DNA of 64,000 nt from Bacillota bacterium (GCA_023440865.1 JAEXRM010000033.1:14462-78461), one strand, 5' to 3'; shown: positions 18,876 to 29,100, numbered from the stretch's first letter. Notes: generated from the letters alone by a model not told the origin. Numbers and translations are program-made.

Positions 18876-18998
18876 GGCATGCATCGTATGACAGGATATG
18901 CCGCGACAGACGGCATGCACCGTATGACAGGATATGCCGCGACAAGCGGCATGCACCGTATGACAGGATATGCCGCGACAAGCGGCATGCACGGTTTG
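18876..18998 (+). repeat. 36-bp tandem repeat with internal palindrome
   Basis: Three 36-bp units starting GGCATGCA(C/T)CGTATG (18876, 18912, 18948) and a partial fourth running into the ribosome site of the mini-thioredoxin gene. At each junction ATGCCGC-GACAA-GCGGCAT can form a hairpin. The 36-base period resembles a CRISPR repeat, but there are no spacers. All copies read through in frame as a 12-residue repeat (MHRMTGYAATSG). Confidence 0.92.
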
Positions 18999-19012
18999 AA
19001 AGGAGTCACATC

Positions 19013-19252
19013 ATGGAAATCAAGGTTCTGGGTTCCGGCTGCGCCAACTGCAAGAAGCTGCTGGCCCACGCGCAGGAGGCCGTCCGGGAGTCGGGCGCGG
19101 CCGCGGAGGTCCTCTACATCAGCGACATGCTCGACATCGTCGCAGCCGGGCTCATGCGGACCCCCGGACTCATCATCAACGGCAAGATCAAGGCCGCGGG
19201 CCGCATCCCGTCCGTCAAGGAAATCATGGAGATGATCGCCGCCGAATCCTGA
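19013..19252 (+). CDS. mini-thioredoxin (redox-active disulfide protein)
   Basis: Predicted 79-residue cytoplasmic thioredoxin-like protein of the thioredoxin_3 group. The active site CANC (Cys10, Cys13) follows the first strand, and a TPGLIING segment holds the cis-proline. AAAGGAG (18999-19005) precedes ATG 19013. Proteins of this type commonly accompany ArsP permeases and CcdA in arsenic operons. It may reduce CcdA or handle arsenic thiolates. Confidence 0.9.
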   Translation: MEIKVLGSGCANCKKLLAHAQEAVRESGAAAEVLYISDMLDIVAAGLMRTPGLIINGKIKAAGRIPSVKEIMEMIAAES

Positions 19253-19263
19253 GGCCACCGAAC

Positions 19264-19304
19264 GCAGGAACACATGCAGGAACACACGCAGGAACACGCG
19301 CAGG
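19264..19304 (+). repeat. 12-bp tandem repeat, about 3.4 copies
   Basis: Units GCAGGAACACAT, GCAGGAACACAC, GCAGGAACACGC and a partial GCAGG, immediately after the mini-thioredoxin gene. Confidence 0.85.
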
Positions 19305-19424
19305 TTGCGGAAACGCTTGCCCAGCGCGTGTTCTTTCATGTCATGGCGCGCCGGGGAGTCGTTCAGGAACCAAGGAAACGCCTTGGCAAGCGCGTAGGAA
19401 CCGTTCAAGAAACACAAGGATGCC

Positions 19425-19479
19425 TTGACAATCAGAAGGATGCGCATTACCATATTCGCATATTCGTTATTTCAAATAT
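19425..19479 (+). promoter_or_regulatory. promoter and ArsR-type operator of the acr3 operon
   Basis: TTGACA (19425-19430), 17 bases, TACCAT (19448-19453), then the imperfect palindrome ATATTCGTTATTTCAAATAT (19460-19479) at the expected transcription start. The AT-rich site would let ArsR block initiation. It also implies that translation of the following arsR must begin downstream of about 19460. Confidence 0.65.
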
Positions 19480-19523
19480 ACAGAGCCGAAAGGGGGGCCT
19501 GCCTTACGCATCTGACAGAGATC

Positions 19524-19913
19524 ATGAAGGCCTTGTCCGATGACAGCCGCCTGCGCATCGTCTCGCTGCTGCAGCGCAAATCGTTGTGCGTGTGCGAGCT
19601 GGAGGTGCTGCTGTCGATGTCCCAGTCCATGGCGTCCCGGCATCTGCTCAAGCTCAAGCAGGCCGGCATCGTTGCCTCCCGGCGCGATGCGCAATGGATC
19701 CATTACCGGCTGCACGAGGCATTTCTGTCCGACAACGGCACATTGGCCGCCTTCCTGGAGAGCAAGGCCGACAGCGAGCCGCAGCTCCTGGCCGACCGGC
19801 GGCAGCTGGACGCCTACATCCAAAGCGGCATGAACTGCGAACAGCTGAGCGCAGGTGCACTGGCTTCATCCGAACCACCCCACGCAACGCAATCCCCATA
19901 TCCACGGAGGTGA
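19524..19913 (+). CDS. arsR: second ArsR-family metalloregulator
   Basis: Predicted 129-residue winged-helix repressor with the arsenic-binding Cys22-Val-Cys24 (SLCVCELEVLL) and helix MSQSMASRHLLKLKQAG. ATG 19524 is the first ATG after the predicted promoter. The best ribosome site, AAGGGGGG at 19490-19497, points to a rarer start about ten residues earlier (ACG or CTG near 19506-19514), so the N-terminus is uncertain. Its stop lies four bases before acr3, which it probably controls together with itself. Confidence 0.87.
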   Translation: MKALSDDSRLRIVSLLQRKSLCVCELEVLLSMSQSMASRHLLKLKQAGIVASRRDAQWIHYRLHEAFLSDNGTLAAFLESKADSEPQLLADRRQLDAYIQSGMNCEQLSAGALASSEPPHATQSPYPRR

Positions 19914-19917
19914 ATGC

Positions 19918-21003
<1,086 letters not shown>

Positions 21004-21024
21004 ACCGAACAAAGGAGGCATGGC

Positions 21025-22677
21025 ATGAAGCTCGTCATCATCGGCGCGGTTGCCGCAGGCACCTCGGCCGCCGCCAAGGCCCGACGGAATGATGAAACCG
21101 CAGAGATCGTGATCTATGAAAAAGACACCGACATCTCCTATTCGGCATGCGGCATGCCCTACTACCTCGCCGGCCTCATCCGGAACCTGGAGGCGCTTTC
21201 CCCGCGCAACCCGGCCTATTTCCGCGACAAGTACGACGTAAACATCCGCACCGGACACGAGGTGCTGGAGATCCAGCCCGACCGGAACACGCTGCTGGTC
21301 CGGAACCTCGACACGGGCGAGGTGTTCCCGGACACCTACGACACCCTGATCCTCGCAACCGGCGCCCGGGCCGTCCTGCCGCCCCTTCCGGGGTTGTTCC
21401 TGCCGCATGTCTTTCCGCTGCGCACCCTGAACGACATGAACCGGATCGACACATTCCTCAAGTCTGCCAGTCCCAAACGGGCCGTCATCCTCGGCACCGG
21501 CTTCATCGGGCTGGAGTGCTGCGAAGCGCTTGCCGGTCTGGGCCTGCAGGTGACCCTGGTGGAAAAGCTGCCCCAGGTCACGCCGGGTCTGGATGCGGAC
21601 ATGGCCCGACTGGTGGAGGACCATCTGCGGGAAAAGGGCGTGTCGGTCCATACCGGCAACGGCGTCGCCCAGGTGGAACCGGAACAGGTGGCGCTGACCG
21701 ACGGAACCGCACTGCCGGCGGACCTGGTCATCGTCGCCACCGGCGTCCGGCCGAACAGGGAGCTCGCCGAGGCCGCCGGCATCCGGCTTGGGCCGACCGG
21801 CGCCATCGCGGTGGATGAGCGGATGCAGACGAACCTGCCGCACATTCTGGCCTGCGGCGACTGCATCGAGCAGACCCATCTGGTGACCGGCAAACCCGTA
21901 TATCGGCCGCTCGGTTCCACGGCGAACAAGACCGGGCGCATCGCGGGCGATGTGGCAACCGGGGGTTCCCTCGCGTTCCGCGGCATCCTGGGCACGGGCA
22001 TCTTCCGCCTGTTTGACCGGACCGTCGCCCAAACGGGGCTTTCCGAGCGGGAAGCCGTCGCCGCGGGATACGAGGTGGTCGTCAGTCACAACATCAAGCC
22101 CGATCGTCCGGAGTATATGGGCGGACGGGAAATGACCATCAAGTCCGTCGCAGACAGGGCGACAGGCCGGCTGCTCGGCGTGCAGATCGTCGGCGAAGCG
22201 GGCGTCGACAAGCGCATCGACGTGTTCGCGACCGCCATCAGCTTCGGTGCGCGGGCGGAGGACCTGTTCCACCTCGATCTGGCATACGCCCCGCCGTTCG
22301 CCACCACGAAGGATCCGGTCCACTACACCGGCATGATCCTGGAGAATGCGCTGCACCGGAACCGGCCGCTGATGACGCCGGACACGCTCGAGGAACTGAT
22401 CGGCTCCGGCCGGCCGTACACGCTGATCGACGCCCGGGTGGAAAAGCAGTACGATGCGGGGCATATCCCGACGGCACGGAGCATTCCGCAGGATAAGCTT
22501 CGGCAGGCGGCCGGGACACTCGATCCGGATGTGCCCGCCATCACCTACTGCAACAAGGGCGTGACCGGGAACGCCGCACAGAACATCCTGCTGGGGAAGG
22601 GCATCCGGACGGTGTACAACCTGTCGGGCGGCTATCGCATGTACAGGGGCGGAAAGCGCCCGCGCCCCAATGCCTGA
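21025..22677 (+). CDS. CoA-disulfide-reductase-like flavoprotein fused to rhodanese
   Basis: Predicted 550-residue cytoplasmic enzyme. The N-terminal pyridine-nucleotide-disulfide oxidoreductase has an FAD site (IIGAVAAGTSAA) and the single redox Cys42 (SYSACGMPYY) characteristic of CoA-disulfide reductases and NADH oxidases/persulfide reductases. Residues about 455-545 are a rhodanese domain with active-site Cys509 (CNKGVTG). The fusion resembles CoA-dependent polysulfide/persulfide reductases. It starts 21 bases after acr3 with AAGGAGG and is probably co-transcribed. A role in supplying thiols or persulfide reduction during arsenic stress is inferred. Confidence 0.9.
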   Translation: MKLVIIGAVAAGTSAAAKARRNDETAEIVIYEKDTDISYSACGMPYYLAGLIRNLEALSPRNPAYFRDKYDVNIRTGHEVLEIQPDRNTLLVRNLDTGEVFPDTYDTLILATGARAVLPPLPGLFLPHVFPLRTLNDMNRIDTFLKSASPKRAVILGTGFIGLECCEALAGLGLQVTLVEKLPQVTPGLDADMARLVEDHLREKGVSVHTGNGVAQVEPEQVALTDGTALPADLVIVATGVRPNRELAEAAGIRLGPTGAIAVDERMQTNLPHILACGDCIEQTHLVTGKPVYRPLGSTANKTGRIAGDVATGGSLAFRGILGTGIFRLFDRTVAQTGLSEREAVAAGYEVVVSHNIKPDRPEYMGGREMTIKSVADRATGRLLGVQIVGEAGVDKRIDVFATAISFGARAEDLFHLDLAYAPPFATTKDPVHYTGMILENALHRNRPLMTPDTLEELIGSGRPYTLIDARVEKQYDAGHIPTARSIPQDKLRQAAGTLDPDVPAITYCNKGVTGNAAQNILLGKGIRTVYNLSGGYRMYRGGKRPRPNA

Positions 22678-22843
22678 TTTGGTATGCCCGGGCAAGACGA
22701 AGCGGAGGGCCTTTCCGGCCCGCGCATCCTTTTCCCGGTTTCATGACGGAACGCCATGCAGAGTTCCACAATTCGCCATCCTTTTGTCACATCCCGGTGA
22801 TAGGATGCGAATGAATCAAGACATCCTGCACGGAGGGAACGCC

Positions 22844-23704
22844 ATGACAACGACCGCCCGTCCCCGCAAACAACGGAAGGTTTCCAGGAAGCTGCGCGCA
22901 CGCACCCTCGTCCAGATCCTCTTCCTTGTGCTGGTGGCGGCCATCAGCGCCAATGCGGCGCTGGAGAAGACCGGCCTGTCCATCCCGCTTCTTTCCACCG
23001 CCTCCCTGCACGCCATCTGTCCGTTCGGCGGCGTGGTGACAGTCTGGCAGTTCCTCACGACCGGCACGTTCATCCAGAAGATCCACGAATCCTCCCTCAT
23101 CCTGATGTCGGCCGTCCTGCTCCTTTCCCTGGTGTTCGGGCCGGTCTTCTGCGGATGGGTCTGCCCGCTCGGTTCCATCCAGGAAGCCATCGGGAAGCTG
23201 GGGAAGCGCCTGCTGAAAAAGCGCTACAACCATATGCTTCCGGAACGGGTGGACAAGGTGCTCCGGTATGCCCGGTACCTGCTGATGGCGCTGGTCATCG
23301 TGAACACCGCGATTTCCGGGAAGCTGATGTTCCAGACCATCGACCCCTATTACGCACTGTTCAACTTCTGGACGAACGAGGTTGCCATCGGCGCCTACAT
23401 CGTGCTCGGTGCGACCCTGCTCCTGTCGTTGGTGGTGGAGCGGCCCTGGTGCAAGTATGCCTGCCCGTACGGAGCGCTGCTCGGTCTGACGAACCTCATC
23501 CGGCTCCTGCCCATCCGTCGGAACCCCACCACCTGCATATCCTGCGGCGCATGCGACAAGGCATGCCCGATGAACATCCGCGTCTCCGCCTCGAAAGCCG
23601 TTCGCGACCATCAATGCATCAGCTGCCTCAAATGCACGTCGGAATCGGCATGCCCCATCAAAAACACAGTCGCGGTCACGACGAAGGGAGGATTCGACGC
23701 ATGA
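22844..23704 (+). CDS. NapH/CcoG-like membrane iron-sulfur protein
   Basis: Predicted 286-residue membrane protein with about four helices. It carries two membrane-proximal motifs CGWVCPLGS and CKYACPYGA and two classical 4Fe-4S motifs, CISCGACDKACP and CISCLKCTSESACP, near the C-terminus. Such proteins move electrons between quinol or ferredoxin and periplasmic partners. GGAGG (22832-22836) precedes ATG 22844. The next gene overlaps it by four bases (ATGA), so the two products probably work together. Confidence 0.9.
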   Translation: MTTTARPRKQRKVSRKLRARTLVQILFLVLVAAISANAALEKTGLSIPLLSTASLHAICPFGGVVTVWQFLTTGTFIQKIHESSLILMSAVLLLSLVFGPVFCGWVCPLGSIQEAIGKLGKRLLKKRYNHMLPERVDKVLRYARYLLMALVIVNTAISGKLMFQTIDPYYALFNFWTNEVAIGAYIVLGATLLLSLVVERPWCKYACPYGALLGLTNLIRLLPIRRNPTTCISCGACDKACPMNIRVSASKAVRDHQCISCLKCTSESACPIKNTVAVTTKGGFDA

Positions 23705-24489
23705 AACTCCGTTTCAGTTCCGGACTCCTCGCCATCGTGATTCCCGCCGTACTGTTCGGCAGCGTCGCTCTCTCCTCCACTCTCGGCCTGTGGCGGACCA
23801 CCACGGACAAGATTCCCGCCAGGTACGCATCGGGCGCCGAGGCCGGCCAGTACAACCCGATGGATATCCGGGGCTCCTATGATTTCGGCGCCATCAGCGA
23901 TCTGTTCGGCATCCCGCTGGCGGATCTTGCAACAGCCTTCTCGGTGCCCGAAGGCACGGACGCGGCATCTTTCCAGGTCAAGCTGCTGGAAGAGATGTGG
24001 GCTGATGCGGATACGGGCGGACTGGAGGTCGGCACCGATTCCGTCCGCCTGTTCGTCGCCTTCTACAAGGGACTCCCCATCGATATGGCTGATACGACCG
24101 GCTTGCCCGGCGCCGCGGCGGATCTCGTGATGGCGGGCGGCACACCGACCGCGGCGCAGCAGGCCTTTCTGGCGGCGCATCGCGTGACGGGAGCGCCAAC
24201 AGGCCTTGCCGACACGGCATCCGCCGAGGAGACAGCTGCACCGGGGGATGCGTCCGCCGGTTCGGCAACCCCGGATGGGGAAGAGACCGAACGCAAGGTC
24301 AAGGGCACCACCACCTGGAAGGAGGTGCTCGACTGGGGCGTGCCGCAGGCAGACCTGGAGGCGGCGTTCGGCGGAGAAATCAAGTCCCTGTCTGTCCTGA
24401 TCAAGGATGACTGCACCGCCCGCGGGGTGGAATTCTCCCCGGTGAAAAGCCGGTTGCAGGAACTGGTCGACGCGTTGCCCGCCGATTGA
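23701..24489 (+). CDS. extracytoplasmic protein with two short helical repeats, partner of the Fe-S protein
   Basis: Predicted 262-residue protein with an N-terminal signal or anchor helix (residues 5-28). Two related modules can be seen: one around residues 56-85 (ISDLFGIPLADLATAF) and one near residues 200-225 (VLDWGVPQADLEAAFG), separated by an acidic, Ala/Thr-rich linker. Modules of this G-IP-x-D-L type occur as C-terminal tails on NapH-like proteins in Clostridia. It carries no cysteine cluster of its own. The function is unknown; coupling to the preceding gene suggests a complex at the outer membrane face. Confidence 0.75.
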   Translation: MKLRFSSGLLAIVIPAVLFGSVALSSTLGLWRTTTDKIPARYASGAEAGQYNPMDIRGSYDFGAISDLFGIPLADLATAFSVPEGTDAASFQVKLLEEMWADADTGGLEVGTDSVRLFVAFYKGLPIDMADTTGLPGAAADLVMAGGTPTAAQQAFLAAHRVTGAPTGLADTASAEETAAPGDASAGSATPDGEETERKVKGTTTWKEVLDWGVPQADLEAAFGGEIKSLSVLIKDDCTARGVEFSPVKSRLQELVDALPAD

Positions 24490-24520
24490 GGCCGCAGCGG
24501 TTCCCGTATCAAGCCGACGC

Positions 24521-24572
24521 ACAGGCGTCCCCCTGCCCCGCCACAGTTTGGCGAAAGCACGGGGACGCCTGT
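24521..24572 (+). terminator. terminator of the arsenic/redox island
   Basis: Perfect 12-bp stem ACAGGCGTCCCC / GGGGACGCCTGT with a nested CGCCA/TGGCG stem in the loop, followed by TTCATGAG. The T-run is weak but the stem is strong, and the site is 32 bases after the last gene. Confidence 0.6.
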
Positions 24573-24592
24573 TTCATGAGGGGTAACGTGGC

Positions 24593-24725
24593 GCCGCATC
24601 TGATACAGGGGAAAACCGGGGCCACATCTGATACAGGGGTAAAGCGGCGGTGCATCTGATACAGGAGAAAAGCGGCGCCGCTTCTGATACAGGGGAAAAC
24701 CGGCATCGCATCTGATACACTGAAC
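24593..24725. repeat. 28-bp tandem repeat, five copies
   Basis: The core TGATACAGGGGAAAA recurs at 24601, 24629, 24657, 24685 and 24713, exactly 28 bases apart, with a more variable GCGGCGCCGCATC part between. The last copy diverges (TGATACACTGAACGGG) and ends about 35 bases before the HD gene, so the array sits in that gene's promoter region. Confidence 0.92.
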
Positions 24726-24759
24726 GGGAGCATGAAAAGAACACCGGCAGGAGGCTCCC

Positions 24760-25260
24760 ATGGACGACATCGCCTTGACCGTCACCGCCATGATCGCATA
24801 CGATGCGGGCGATCTGCGCCGCATCCAGCACTTTCTCAAGGTGCACGGCCTGGCCCGCGTGATCGGCCAGGGCGAGACCCTCGATGCGCAAACCCAGATG
24901 GTGCTGGAGCTGGCGGCCGTCACCCACGACATCGGCATCCACAACAGCGAACGGAAATATGGTTCCGCCGCGGGATCCTGGCAGCAGACCGAAGGTCCGC
25001 CCGAAGCCGGAGCGCTCCTCTCGCGGCTGGGATTCGACGCAACCGTCATCGAACGCGTTTGCTGGCTCATCGCCCATCACCACACCTACGACAACATGCG
25101 GGACATCGACCACCAGATTCTTGTGGAGGCGGACTTCCTGGTCAACCTGCATGAGGACGGCGCCTCCGCGGACGCGATCCGCAGCGTCCGGGAGAAGATC
25201 TTCCGGACAAAAACAGGGCTGCGGCTGCTCGATCACATGTTCGCACCCCGCGAGGCGTAG
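24760..25260 (+). CDS. HD-domain phosphohydrolase
   Basis: Predicted 166-residue soluble HD-superfamily protein. The metal-binding residues are visible: a His in the first helices (IQHFLKVHG), the His-Asp pair in THDIG, a His pair in IAHHHTY and an Asp in VEADFLVN. Proteins of this type hydrolyse phosphate esters of nucleotides, but the substrate is not evident. AGGAGG lies just ahead of ATG 24760. It stands alone between the terminator and the AraC gene. Confidence 0.85.
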   Translation: MDDIALTVTAMIAYDAGDLRRIQHFLKVHGLARVIGQGETLDAQTQMVLELAAVTHDIGIHNSERKYGSAAGSWQQTEGPPEAGALLSRLGFDATVIERVCWLIAHHHTYDNMRDIDHQILVEADFLVNLHEDGASADAIRSVREKIFRTKTGLRLLDHMFAPREA

Positions 25261-25361
25261 CGGCAAAGGCGGCCACCTGTTCCCGGTTCCGCACGTGGCA
25301 GCCCTTTCGAGACGGCCGACCAGGTGTGCGGCAGCGACGCAGCGTTGAACGCGTGCGAGGG

Positions 25362-25445
25362 CGTGCGGCGCGGCAGCGGTGCCGAGCGGAACGCGTATGC
25401 CGGCGTGCGGTACGGCAGCGGTGCCGAACGGAACACCTGTTCAGG
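25362..25445 (+). repeat. 42-bp tandem repeat, two clear copies plus flanking partial copies
   Basis: Units at 25362-25403 and 25404-25445, each containing GGCAGCGGTGCCGA(A/G)CGGAAC, with a shorter diverged copy before 25362. In one frame they encode a 14-residue repeat. The 304-base gap between the HD and AraC genes holds only this array and the start region of the AraC gene. Confidence 0.85.
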
Positions 25446-25564
25446 CGCGTGTTGCCGCGACCGGACGATGCTTCGGACAAATCATCCGATTCCACGACAT
25501 GGCCAAGCCCGCCCTGACGCGATATGCTGGTGCCGGATGGATATCCGTGACGGAGGAACCGAGC

Positions 25565-27040
25565 GTGGACTGGATCCAAAGCCTGTCAAAAGCCATCAGG
25601 CATGTGGAGGACAACCTGACGGACGACCTGTCCGTGGACGAGGTGGCGCGCCAGGCGTATGCGTCGGGCGCCCATTTCCAGTTCGTGTTCCACGTCGTGA
25701 CGGGGATGACCATCGGCGAGTACATCCGGAACCGGCGGCTGAGCCGGGCGGCACAGGATCTGCTACAGGCGGGCGCAAAGGTCGCCGACGTGGCGGCGCG
25801 CTACCGGTATGAAACACCGGAAAGCTTCTCCAAGGCATTCACCCGGTTCCACGGCGTATCGCCCTCCCGGCTGCAGCGGGGGCAGGCGCGCCTGTTCCAT
25901 CCGCTGAAAATCCGCATCGCCATCGAAGGAGGGTTCGACATGTCACAATCGTTTGTGGAGGCATTTCATCTTCTCGATTGGACGGAGATTGACGCGCAAC
26001 CGGCTTCATCCCCGACCGCAGCCGAGAAATACCACCGCCTCGTCACGTGGGCGGGCGAGGCGAGAGGCCGCAATCCGGAGGTCTTCGACGCATTGACCGA
26101 CTGGATCCGCGACGACGCCCAATGGCGCGACGACACGCTTGCGGAGAACGGGCAGATTCTGATGCAGGGCGTGCTCGCGCGGTTCCGGGAGCAGAACGCC
26201 CGCTTGCGGTCTTACCTGCGGGCGCTCGAGCCGTCCGGCGTTGTCAACCCGGCGGTGTTCGTGGCGTTGGACCGCTTCGACCGGGAACTGTCGGGGCAGG
26301 CGCACGAGCCGTCGCTCCGGGAACCCGTCGCCCGCGTCTTCGCCGACTTTTCGGCCATGCGGGAGCGTGGTGTCCGGGAGAAGATCGCCGGCAACCGAAC
26401 CGGCCCGACCGGCACGAACACGGTGGACCTGTTCGGCTACATCAACTGCCTGAAGGACGACGACGCCCAGGTGCAGTGGGCGCTGTTCATGCCTGACATG
26501 GTCAAGGCCCAGCAGCAGGGCTTCCAGGTGGAAAGCTTCCACTACCGGCGCCTGCCCGCCATGCGCTTCATCGGGCGGGAAGGGCCGCAACTCGAAAGCC
26601 CGGAAGCGCGCAAGGCGCTGTTCGACACGCTGGATGCCCTGCGCGATGATCAGTCGGACTTCCCCCACGACCTGCTGTTCATGCACCACGACGGCATGGG
26701 TGTGGATGTCGGCCCGTGGCATGGGTTGTGGGGCCGGTTCATGAAGGCGGATGCGCCGGTTCCGGAAGGGTTCCTCCACTTCGACTTCGTGACCGAACCC
26801 GATGACAAGGCGGGACCGCCCTATGTCTCGCAGTTCGCCTTCGCCACCTTCTCCGGCGACATCGATGCGATGCACCGCCGGGAGGGCTACGACTGCGACG
26901 CGATGTACGATGTCACGCGCAACATCCTGCTCGGGCAGGGCATCTGCATCCCCTACCCGGGCAAGTACTGGACGGCGGAGGTCTTCCTTGACGGTTTCGA
27001 CAAACCGGGCACCGCGTATCTGTTCGGCGTGCTGCTGTAG
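25565..27040 (+). CDS. AraC-type regulator fused to a GyrI-like effector domain
   Basis: Predicted 491-residue regulator. The AraC double helix-turn-helix is at the N-terminus (residues 1-105, YETPESFSKAFTRFHGVSPS). A roughly 170-residue middle region without a recognised motif follows, then a C-terminal GyrI-like small-molecule-binding domain (about 285-490, with HHDGMGVD and a YPGKYWTAEVF end). This layout resembles SoxS/Rob-type multidrug-sensing regulators. GTG 25565 is chosen because GGAGG (25552-25556) is eight bases upstream; the open frame extends further only through the 42-bp repeat. The target genes are not apparent. Confidence 0.85.
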   Translation: MDWIQSLSKAIRHVEDNLTDDLSVDEVARQAYASGAHFQFVFHVVTGMTIGEYIRNRRLSRAAQDLLQAGAKVADVAARYRYETPESFSKAFTRFHGVSPSRLQRGQARLFHPLKIRIAIEGGFDMSQSFVEAFHLLDWTEIDAQPASSPTAAEKYHRLVTWAGEARGRNPEVFDALTDWIRDDAQWRDDTLAENGQILMQGVLARFREQNARLRSYLRALEPSGVVNPAVFVALDRFDRELSGQAHEPSLREPVARVFADFSAMRERGVREKIAGNRTGPTGTNTVDLFGYINCLKDDDAQVQWALFMPDMVKAQQQGFQVESFHYRRLPAMRFIGREGPQLESPEARKALFDTLDALRDDQSDFPHDLLFMHHDGMGVDVGPWHGLWGRFMKADAPVPEGFLHFDFVTEPDDKAGPPYVSQFAFATFSGDIDAMHRREGYDCDAMYDVTRNILLGQGICIPYPGKYWTAEVFLDGFDKPGTAYLFGVLL

Positions 27041-27162
27041 GGATGCCCAAGTCCGGTGGCAGGCGGCGTCCGCCTGCTATGCCATCCTCATCGGCGTCCG
27101 CCGTCGCGGAAACCGGCATCACGCTTCGGACACGGGATGCGCCTGCGGCATACGGAACGGGG

Positions 27163-29100
27163 TCACGCGCCCGCCCCCCCGAAGAAGCGGCTTTCCAGCA
27201 TCGCGCACAACGCGTGGTAGACCGGCAGATGGTACTCCTGCACACGATAGGCGTCCGAAGCCGGCACCCGGATGAGCACATCCGCGACCGCCGCCAGCCG
27301 TCCGCCGGTCGCGCCGGTCATGCAGAGGGTCGCAAGCCCCATCGACTTGGCGACCTTGACGGCATTCACCACGTTCGCGGCGTCCCCAGACGTGCTGATG
27401 CCGACCAGCACATCCCCCTTCCGGCCATACCCGTACACCTGCTGGGCAAAGGTCATGTCACCGGCAACATCATTGGCATAGGCGGTTGCGAGGGCCGTCT
27501 GGCTCACCAGGGAGATTGCCGGGATCCCCTGCTGCAGCCGGTCGCCCAGCAGCTCCCCTTCCAGCGGGAACATGCGGACCAGGCGCTCCCTGTCCGCATC
27601 GGGGATCCGGCGCTTCAGGAGGAATCCTTTCATCAGCTCGCCGACCATGTGCTCCGCATCCGCTGCACTGCCGCCATTGCCGCAGACCAGCAGCTGGCCG
27701 CCGGCCGCATGGCAGGCCTCCATCAGCCCGAACGCGGCCATGATGTCCCGCCTGCATGCCTCCAGGGCCGGGTATCGGACAAGCAGGTGTGAAAGGATCG
27801 CCTCCGATCCGCCATGCTTCTCCTTCTCCGCGCCGACAGGGGCCACAGGCACCGGCTTGATGAAAGCCGGCTCCATGGAGGCCGGATTTCCCGCCATTTC
27901 GGCGACCGTTGTCGGACACGTCACCGCTGCGTTTTGCGGGGCGGGTGCCCCCCGTCCCGCAACCGGCATGTCGGTGTTCCGTTGCCGCCGCATCCCCTCG
28001 AGCCGGTCGGCAAGCTCCGCCGGTGAGGCCGTGCCGGTCGTCGCCAGCTTGCCGATGGTCACCGCCGCCGCGAGATTCCCCAGGAAGGCCGCCTCGCGCA
28101 TCGCCGCACCTGCCGCCAGGGCACACGCGAATGCCGAAAGGAAGCTGTCCCCCGCACCGCAGATGTCCACCGGCGGTGCAACCGGCGCGGCGGGAACCAG
28201 GACACAACTGCCATCCTCCACCACCAGGCTCCCCCGGTCCCCCAGGGTCATGCACACCCGGCTTCCCGTCCTCTCCGCAAGGAGACAGGCGGCCGACTGA
28301 AAATCGGAGAGCGTCGCATCGGCATGATAGGCGGCACCCACGGCACGCATCCCCTCCACCTCATTGGGCTTGAGGCAGGCGCCCGCATACTGTTCGATCC
28401 GGTGCCGGCTGTCCACGACCACCGGAAGACCCTGTTCCGCATACCGGACCACCCGCGCCCGAACGGCCTCCGTCACGCATCCGAACTGCTGCTGGTCGCA
28501 TACGCAGAGTACGTCCAGCTGCGCCACCGCGGCGTCGAGGCTTTCCAGCAAGGCCGCTTCCGCCTCCCGCGGCAAGGGGGCGCGGTTGTTGAAGTCGATG
28601 CGCGGATCCTCGTAAACGGCCGGGGACAAGCCGTGTCGCATCGGCTTGCAAAAGGTTTCCGTCACGGTGCGGGCGCTCGTGACGAGACCGGACGGATCCA
28701 CTCCGCTGGCCGTCAGGGCGTCAAGGAGCAGCCCGCGCCGCCAGTCGGAGCCGACGACACCGAACGTGCGCACGCTTCTGGGCCGCAGTGCCGCCAGATT
28801 GGCCGCCACATTGCCGCCGCCGCCGGGGGACATGCTCTCCCGGACGACCGGCAGCGTGTAATGGGGCGATTCCCGCGACAGCTCGCTGCGGGTGACGTCG
28901 GCATGCCAGTACACGTCGAGGCAGATGTCCCCGACCAGTCCGACGCGCAGGCCGCGAATCCGCCGGAGCAGGTCGTCCAGCCGCTCGCGGCCGAAGCCCG
29001 CATCGGTTGCCGGTGCGGGCGCGCCACACCCCCTTCCGGCAACGGCGCCCCGCGAAACGGCCTCCATACGCGATGCCATAGACCGCGCCTTACCTGTCAT
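27163..29100 (-). CDS. PfkB sugar kinase fused to GmhA-like SIS isomerase
   Basis: Predicted 645-residue cytoplasmic bifunctional enzyme. The first about 390 residues form a ribokinase-family kinase close to the HldE kinase domain (GLVGDICLDVYW start, GGGGNVAANLAAL, catalytic GAGDSF). After an Ala/Pro-rich linker, the last about 200 residues form a phosphoheptose-isomerase-type SIS domain (CGNGGSAADAEHM, ISTSGDAANVV). Together they would convert sedoheptulose 7-phosphate to a heptose bisphosphate. In classical HldE the kinase is instead fused to an adenylyltransferase. ATG 29100 overlaps the preceding gene by 11 bases and has AGGGAG at the right distance. The substrate is inferred. Confidence 0.87.
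   Translation of the reverse strand: MTGKARSMASRMEAVSRGAVAGRGCGAPAPATDAGFGRERLDDLLRRIRGLRVGLVGDICLDVYWHADVTRSELSRESPHYTLPVVRESMSPGGGGNVAANLAALRPRSVRTFGVVGSDWRRGLLLDALTASGVDPSGLVTSARTVTETFCKPMRHGLSPAVYEDPRIDFNNRAPLPREAEAALLESLDAAVAQLDVLCVCDQQQFGCVTEAVRARVVRYAEQGLPVVVDSRHRIEQYAGACLKPNEVEGMRAVGAAYHADATLSDFQSAACLLAERTGSRVCMTLGDRGSLVVEDGSCVLVPAAPVAPPVDICGAGDSFLSAFACALAAGAAMREAAFLGNLAAAVTIGKLATTGTASPAELADRLEGMRRQRNTDMPVAGRGAPAPQNAAVTCPTTVAEMAGNPASMEPAFIKPVPVAPVGAEKEKHGGSEAILSHLLVRYPALEACRRDIMAAFGLMEACHAAGGQLLVCGNGGSAADAEHMVGELMKGFLLKRRIPDADRERLVRMFPLEGELLGDRLQQGIPAISLVSQTALATAYANDVAGDMTFAQQVYGYGRKGDVLVGISTSGDAANVVNAVKVAKSMGLATLCMTGATGGRLAAVADVLIRVPASDAYRVQEYHLPVYHALCAMLESRFFGGAGA

Noticed and set aside
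18876..18998. CRISPR array, because the unit is 36 bp and partly palindromic
   Set aside because: Units abut directly with no spacers, and no cas genes are present.
24593..24725. CRISPR array with 28-bp repeats
   Set aside because: The 28 bases are the whole period, not a repeat separated by spacers; copies are degenerate and no cas genes are nearby.
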